From Moritella sp. (lineage in GTDB: Bacteria; Pseudomonadota; Gammaproteobacteria; Enterobacterales; Moritellaceae): DNA of 42,732 nt. Location: NCBI RefSeq assembly GCF_013215705.1, contig NZ_JABSQR010000041.1, positions 1-42,732 of the forward strand, read 5' to 3'. Each line of letters begins with the position of its first letter. Position 1 is the first letter of the stretch. The notes beneath the pieces are model-generated. The model saw only the letters and a program-made list of their open reading frames with translations. It was not told the origin of the DNA and searched no databases. Positions 42,709 through 42,732 of the stretch are shown piece after piece. The position numbers were made by a program, and so were the translations under genes.

Positions 42709-42732
42709 AAGCCCAAGCCCTTCTTTATATAG

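Overview
The window looks like chromosomal DNA of a marine, AT-rich gammaproteobacterium of the Alteromonadales/Vibrionales type. Moritella is my best guess. It rests on the mix of ubiG/gyrA next to nrdA-nrdB-yfaE, a Vibrio-like chromosomal integron, GpgS-type compatible-solute genes and marine-type accessory operons. I could not run a search, so the genus is an inference.

Layout. (1) 1-4212 is the tail of an integron cassette array: a long Vibrio-type attC, two copies of a 100-base hairpin element that follows an attC, a second promoter-attI-like module without an integrase (502-707), and five + strand cassette genes. Three of these carry HEPN-like or DUF4145-like signatures. (2) 4213-5170 is a junction holding transposon-end-like repeats that abut the last 33 codons of a glycyl-radical gene (grcA type). 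(3) 5174-9961 is a giant lipoprotein metallopeptidase. (4) 10021-11466 holds a glycerophosphodiesterase and a secreted protein of unknown role. (5) 11539-16576 is a glucosylglycerate (GG) operon: a fused glycerate kinase/phosphatase, glucosyl-3-phosphoglycerate synthase and a GH13_18 phosphorylase. Together they can make GG and break it down. (6) 16817-20445 holds trhO and small conserved genes (DUF4399, DUF4184, TauE/SafE, DUF3565). (7) 20902-31772 is a six-gene operon that I consider the most likely undescribed system: a GNAT-like protein, a GH3-type acyl-adenylate amide synthetase, a second GNAT protein, a condensation-fold domain fused to an HlyD-type RND adaptor, an RND pump, and a free-standing condensation-fold enzyme. 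It reads as a make-and-export pathway for an unknown small amide or ester. (8) 31895-32737 is an orphan MNIO (DUF692) enzyme. (9) 33015-41006 is core genome: nrdA-nrdB-yfaE, ubiG and gyrA. (10) 41084-42732 is a complete integron head: intI with an overlapping LexA box, a cassette promoter, attI, and a first cassette with exact boundaries.

The two integron heads can be compared directly. Both have a 17-spacer promoter, a long dyad and a 12-codon leader ORF (9 of 12 residues identical) that runs into the cassette insertion point, at almost the same spacing. In the left copy the leader is in frame with the first cassette gene. This suggests a conserved attI-borne leader controlling cassette expression, analogous to ORF-11 of class 1 integrons.
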